From the NCBI GenBank assembly GCA_963825345.1, contig CAWGSQ010000010.1:1-64000 (forward strand): 64,000 nucleotides of DNA, in the 5' to 3' direction. This document shows positions 63,398 to 64,000 of this stretch, in pieces. Source of the stretch: JACVRW01 sp963825345 (GTDB taxonomy: Bacteria > Actinomycetota > Thermoleophilia > Solirubrobacterales > Thermoleophilaceae). A model generated the notes under the pieces. That model was not told the origin of the DNA and did no database searches. It saw only the letters and a program-made list of their open reading frames with translations. Numbering within the stretch: the stretch's first letter is position 1; the number at the start of each line of letters is the position of its first letter. A program made the position numbers and the translations under genes.

Positions 63398-64000
63398 GGG
63401 ATGAGGTTGTCCGGCGGCTGGTTCTGCGGACAGGCCTGTGCCTCTGCCGGCAGGTTCAGGAGCGTGGCCAGGGCGCCGAGCTGCGGGCTCCCGAGGATCA
63501 CCTGCTCGAGGACGTTGTAGTTGTTGCAGGTCACGAGCACGATGCTGCGGCGAATCGGCCCGTTGGCGTCCTGGAGGTTGAACATCGAGACCCCCGAGTG
63601 CGCGGCCCAGCCGGCCCAGAAGCTGAACGGCCGGCGTGCGCCGGGCGGGTCGTAGGCCAGCATGTTGAAGAAGCGGTTCAGCACGCCGAACGTGCGCGCG
63701 AGCCGTGGGGTCACCACCGCCAGGTCCTTTGTGGCGGCGCGCAGGTCGCGGACCGTCGGCTGCACATCACGCGCGAAGGGCCGGATCTGGTCGCGGATGA
63801 TCGGCGTGGTCTCGTCAAAGAACGGCTGCGTCTTGCGGAGCGCCGGGGCAAGGTTGCGTGCGAACGGGCGCAGGCGCTCGAGCGCGGGGCCGAGCTCGGC
63901 AGCGAGCGCGCCGGTCTTCGTCAGCGTCTGCTCGGTCTGGTCGAGCGCACCCGGGAACAGCCGGAGCGCCTCGCGCAGGGCGGCCTCCTCGGACGCGAAG
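63394..64000 (-). CDS. MCE family lipid-transport protein, partial (C-terminal)
   Basis: An open frame enters from the right edge and encodes the helical and C-terminal parts of another MCE protein (LGPALERLRPFARNLAPAL, FFDETTPIIRDQIRPFARD, VQPTVRDLRAATKDLAVVTP, FFNMLAYDPPG) ending LPAEAQACPQNQPPDNLIP. The repeated P-F-x-R/L spacing of the tunnel helix and the terminal cysteine-containing tail match its neighbour. Earlier genes of the locus (YrbE permeases, other MCE subunits) presumably lie beyond 64000. Confidence 0.87.
   Translation of the reverse strand, partial: FASEEAALREALRLFPGALDQTEQTLTKTGALAAELGPALERLRPFARNLAPALRKTQPFFDETTPIIRDQIRPFARDVQPTVRDLRAATKDLAVVTPRLARTFGVLNRFFNMLAYDPPGARRPFSFWAGWAAHSGVSMFNLQDANGPIRRSIVLVTCNNYNVLEQVILGSPQLGALATLLNLPAEAQACPQNQPPDNLIP

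Noticed and set aside
1..64000. Defence island, prophage or biosynthetic gene cluster
   Set aside because: No restriction, toxin-antitoxin, integrase, NRPS/PKS or phage structural genes were found. Accessory genes are scattered among housekeeping genes.

Overview
The window is a very GC-rich, densely packed chromosomal segment. Genes are mostly separated by a few bases or joined by 4-base ATGA/GTGA overlaps. An actinobacterial integration host factor, a DUF6636-like secreted protein, an F420-type reductase, an ECF41 sigma factor, MCE/MMPL genes and a cluster of discrete type II fatty-acid synthesis genes together suggest a deep-branching actinobacterium, most likely Thermoleophilia/Solirubrobacterales. 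That placement is inference. No rRNA, tRNA, CRISPR array, transposase or prophage was seen, and the segment reads as core chromosome with scattered accessory genes.

Layout, left to right. Positions 1-4615 (minus) hold a fatty-acid operon fabD-fabH-fabG-acpP-fabF followed by an acyl-CoA carboxylase beta subunit that runs off the left edge. Positions 4696-7847 (plus) hold small enzymes and a phospholipase-C-like phosphoesterase. Positions 7861-14653 (minus) hold a soluble GAF histidine kinase and LuxR-type regulator, a zinc-ribbon protein, a folP-folB-folK folate block, a dialkylglycine-decarboxylase-like enzyme, and an SDR-queA pair behind a promoter of MerR/SoxR type. Positions 14688-19483 form an unusual membrane-lipid locus: an MFS-GT2-PAP2 triple fusion, a DedA-lipid kinase continuous ORF, and a PAP2 phosphatase nested antisense inside that ORF. 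Positions 19670-29624 hold a class V aminotransferase, a tandem hairpin repeat, ftsH, hpt, a LOG protein, a TrpF-like protein, and deoB/deoC with two aldehyde dehydrogenases, one lacking the catalytic half. Positions 29621-38699 hold a drug exporter, citrate synthase, an acyltransferase, a heavily frameshifted epimerase pseudogene and a MoxR-VWA pair.

Positions 38712-41308 are a TPP riboswitch followed by a thiamine-precursor ABC importer. Positions 41315-43412 lead into a DoxX-like protein and an ECF41 sigma factor with a candidate autoregulated promoter. Positions 43405-48029 contain msrB, an AlkA-like glycosylase and a divergent pair (GNAT-like protein and SPT-like alpha-oxoamine synthase) that could make a sphingoid or ceramide-like lipid. 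Positions 48044-56296 hold a large secreted M14 peptidase, EamA and AzlCD transporters, a CGNR regulator, pyruvate kinase and the integration host factor. Positions 56351-64000 (minus) are the downstream end of an MCE lipid-transport locus: two MCE proteins, an MMPL/RND transporter, an anchored redoxin, a B3/B4-domain protein and conserved hypotheticals.

The most distinctive material is the membrane-lipid chemistry spread over three loci: the DedA/PAP2/lipid-kinase/GT2 module, the SPT-like/GNAT pair, and MCE-MMPL. The first has fusions and a nested antisense gene that I do not recognise as a described system. All starts, promoters and functions are read from sequence by eye, and no database search was possible.
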